Shown: in pieces, positions 63,480 through 64,000 of the stretch
How positions within the stretch are numbered: the stretch's first letter is position 1
Layout of the letters: every line of letters starts with the position of its first letter
Source: Pontederia crassipes
Lineage: Eukaryota; Streptophyta; Magnoliopsida; Commelinales; Pontederiaceae
NCBI GenBank assembly: GCA_030549335.1
Contig: CM060194.1
Span: forward strand, 67,678,077-67,742,076
Direction: 5' to 3'
DNA: 64,000 bases
Notes under the pieces: model-generated
What the model saw: only the letters and a program-made list of their open reading frames with translations
Told to the model about the DNA's origin: nothing
Database searches by the model: none
Translations under genes and position numbers: made by a program

Positions 63480-63960
63480 CAAAATTAAAGATGGGAATAC
63501 GGTGGGTGGCCTAGCGAGACACGCGACACAAAATTTGTCAGTCCAACTTAGAACGGGCCCAACCGACCGCTAGGTCAGAATCGTGTCAAACCATGTTGGG
63601 CTGCCCACCTAGAAGTTGGGCCCAACAGATCACAAGCCTAGTGAACATGGGCTCGACTAAGCCTGTTTTGATGTGTCCATTTTTTTATTTTCCCTAATAT
63701 AGTAATTATTAATTATTATAATATTATATATCTAGTTGATAAAATATTTTAATATTATAATAATTATTAATATTACATATTATCTATCTAATTCTTATAA
63801 TAAGAATATGATATATATATATAAGTTTAAATAATACCCACAACAAAAAATGGCGGTCCCATCCGATCGGCTCATATCCAACCATGCCAGGTCGCCCCAA
63901 GTGACTTTCGGCCAGACATGACATGGTTTTGAGTCGCATCCTCCGATATAATTAGAGGCA
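63480..63960. other. GC-rich repeat-like segment with GGGCCCAAC motifs
   Basis: Phrases such as AACGGGCCCAACCGACC, GTTGGGCCCAACAGATC and CCAACCATGCCAGGTCGCCC stand out from the AT-rich flanks. The pattern is common in plant MITE and hAT-related repeats. The window ends before a right end could be found, so the family is not assigned. Confidence 0.35.
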
Positions 63961-64000
63961 CAATCAAACTTGATTTCATTGTGTGAGCAGGGACTGAAAT

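Overview
This window is a piece of nuclear chromosome from a flowering plant. It has spliced genes with GT-AG introns, AT-rich intergenic DNA, LTR-retrotransposon remains, a CACTA-like element, MITEs and plant Au-type SINE tails. The first exons of four genes (13.3-13.9, 21.8-22.1, 34.1-34.3 and 43.9-44.2 kb) are much richer in GC than their later exons. That 5'-to-3' GC gradient suggests a monocot, but the species cannot be named from the sequence alone.

Six protein-coding genes could be reconstructed exon by exon with consistent reading phase. (1) 2088-13888, minus: an RBM39/CAPER-like splicing factor (RS-rich region, RRM1, RRM2, UHM), 13 exons, 568 aa. (2) 16109-18488, plus: a plant coiled-coil protein of unknown function, 5 exons, 329 aa. 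(3) 20814-22096, minus: a membrane-anchored SAM-dependent methyltransferase-like protein, 2 exons, 330 aa. (4) 31325-34329, minus: a secreted DsbA-like thioredoxin-fold protein with CPDS in place of CxxC, 4 exons, 223 aa. (5) 39641-44243, minus: a clade-D PP2C phosphatase, 4 coding exons, 395 aa, with two overlapping upstream ATGs. (6) 51666-53015, minus: a NEP1-interacting-protein-like RING-H2 membrane protein, 5 exons, 236 aa. These are housekeeping or signalling genes with no shared pathway. Each stands alone, as is usual for plants.

The spaces between and inside the genes are filled by mobile DNA. Introns of the splicing-factor gene hold three 5'-truncated Au-SINE tails, and one intron of the PP2C gene holds a fourth. 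Two of the four sit between unusually long or patched flanking duplications. An old, broken Ty1/Copia element lies at 25.5-30.4 kb. A CACTA-like element packed with CGACGG motifs lies at 36.7-38.2 kb. Copies of one MITE family lie at 0.5 and 38.6 kb. The last 10 kb carries two inverted solo LTRs of one long-LTR family, each about 2.3 kb with dense GGTCGACC palindromes, and a small solo LTR. The right-hand long LTR and the small one are each inserted, with 5-bp target duplications, into a 127-bp tandem array.

I found no clearly new gene system, and no tRNA, rRNA or CRISPR locus. The most unusual signals are the SINE-tail duplications (11.5-11.9 and 41.4-41.5 kb), the palindrome arrays conserved in both long LTRs, and the overlapping upstream ATGs of the PP2C gene.
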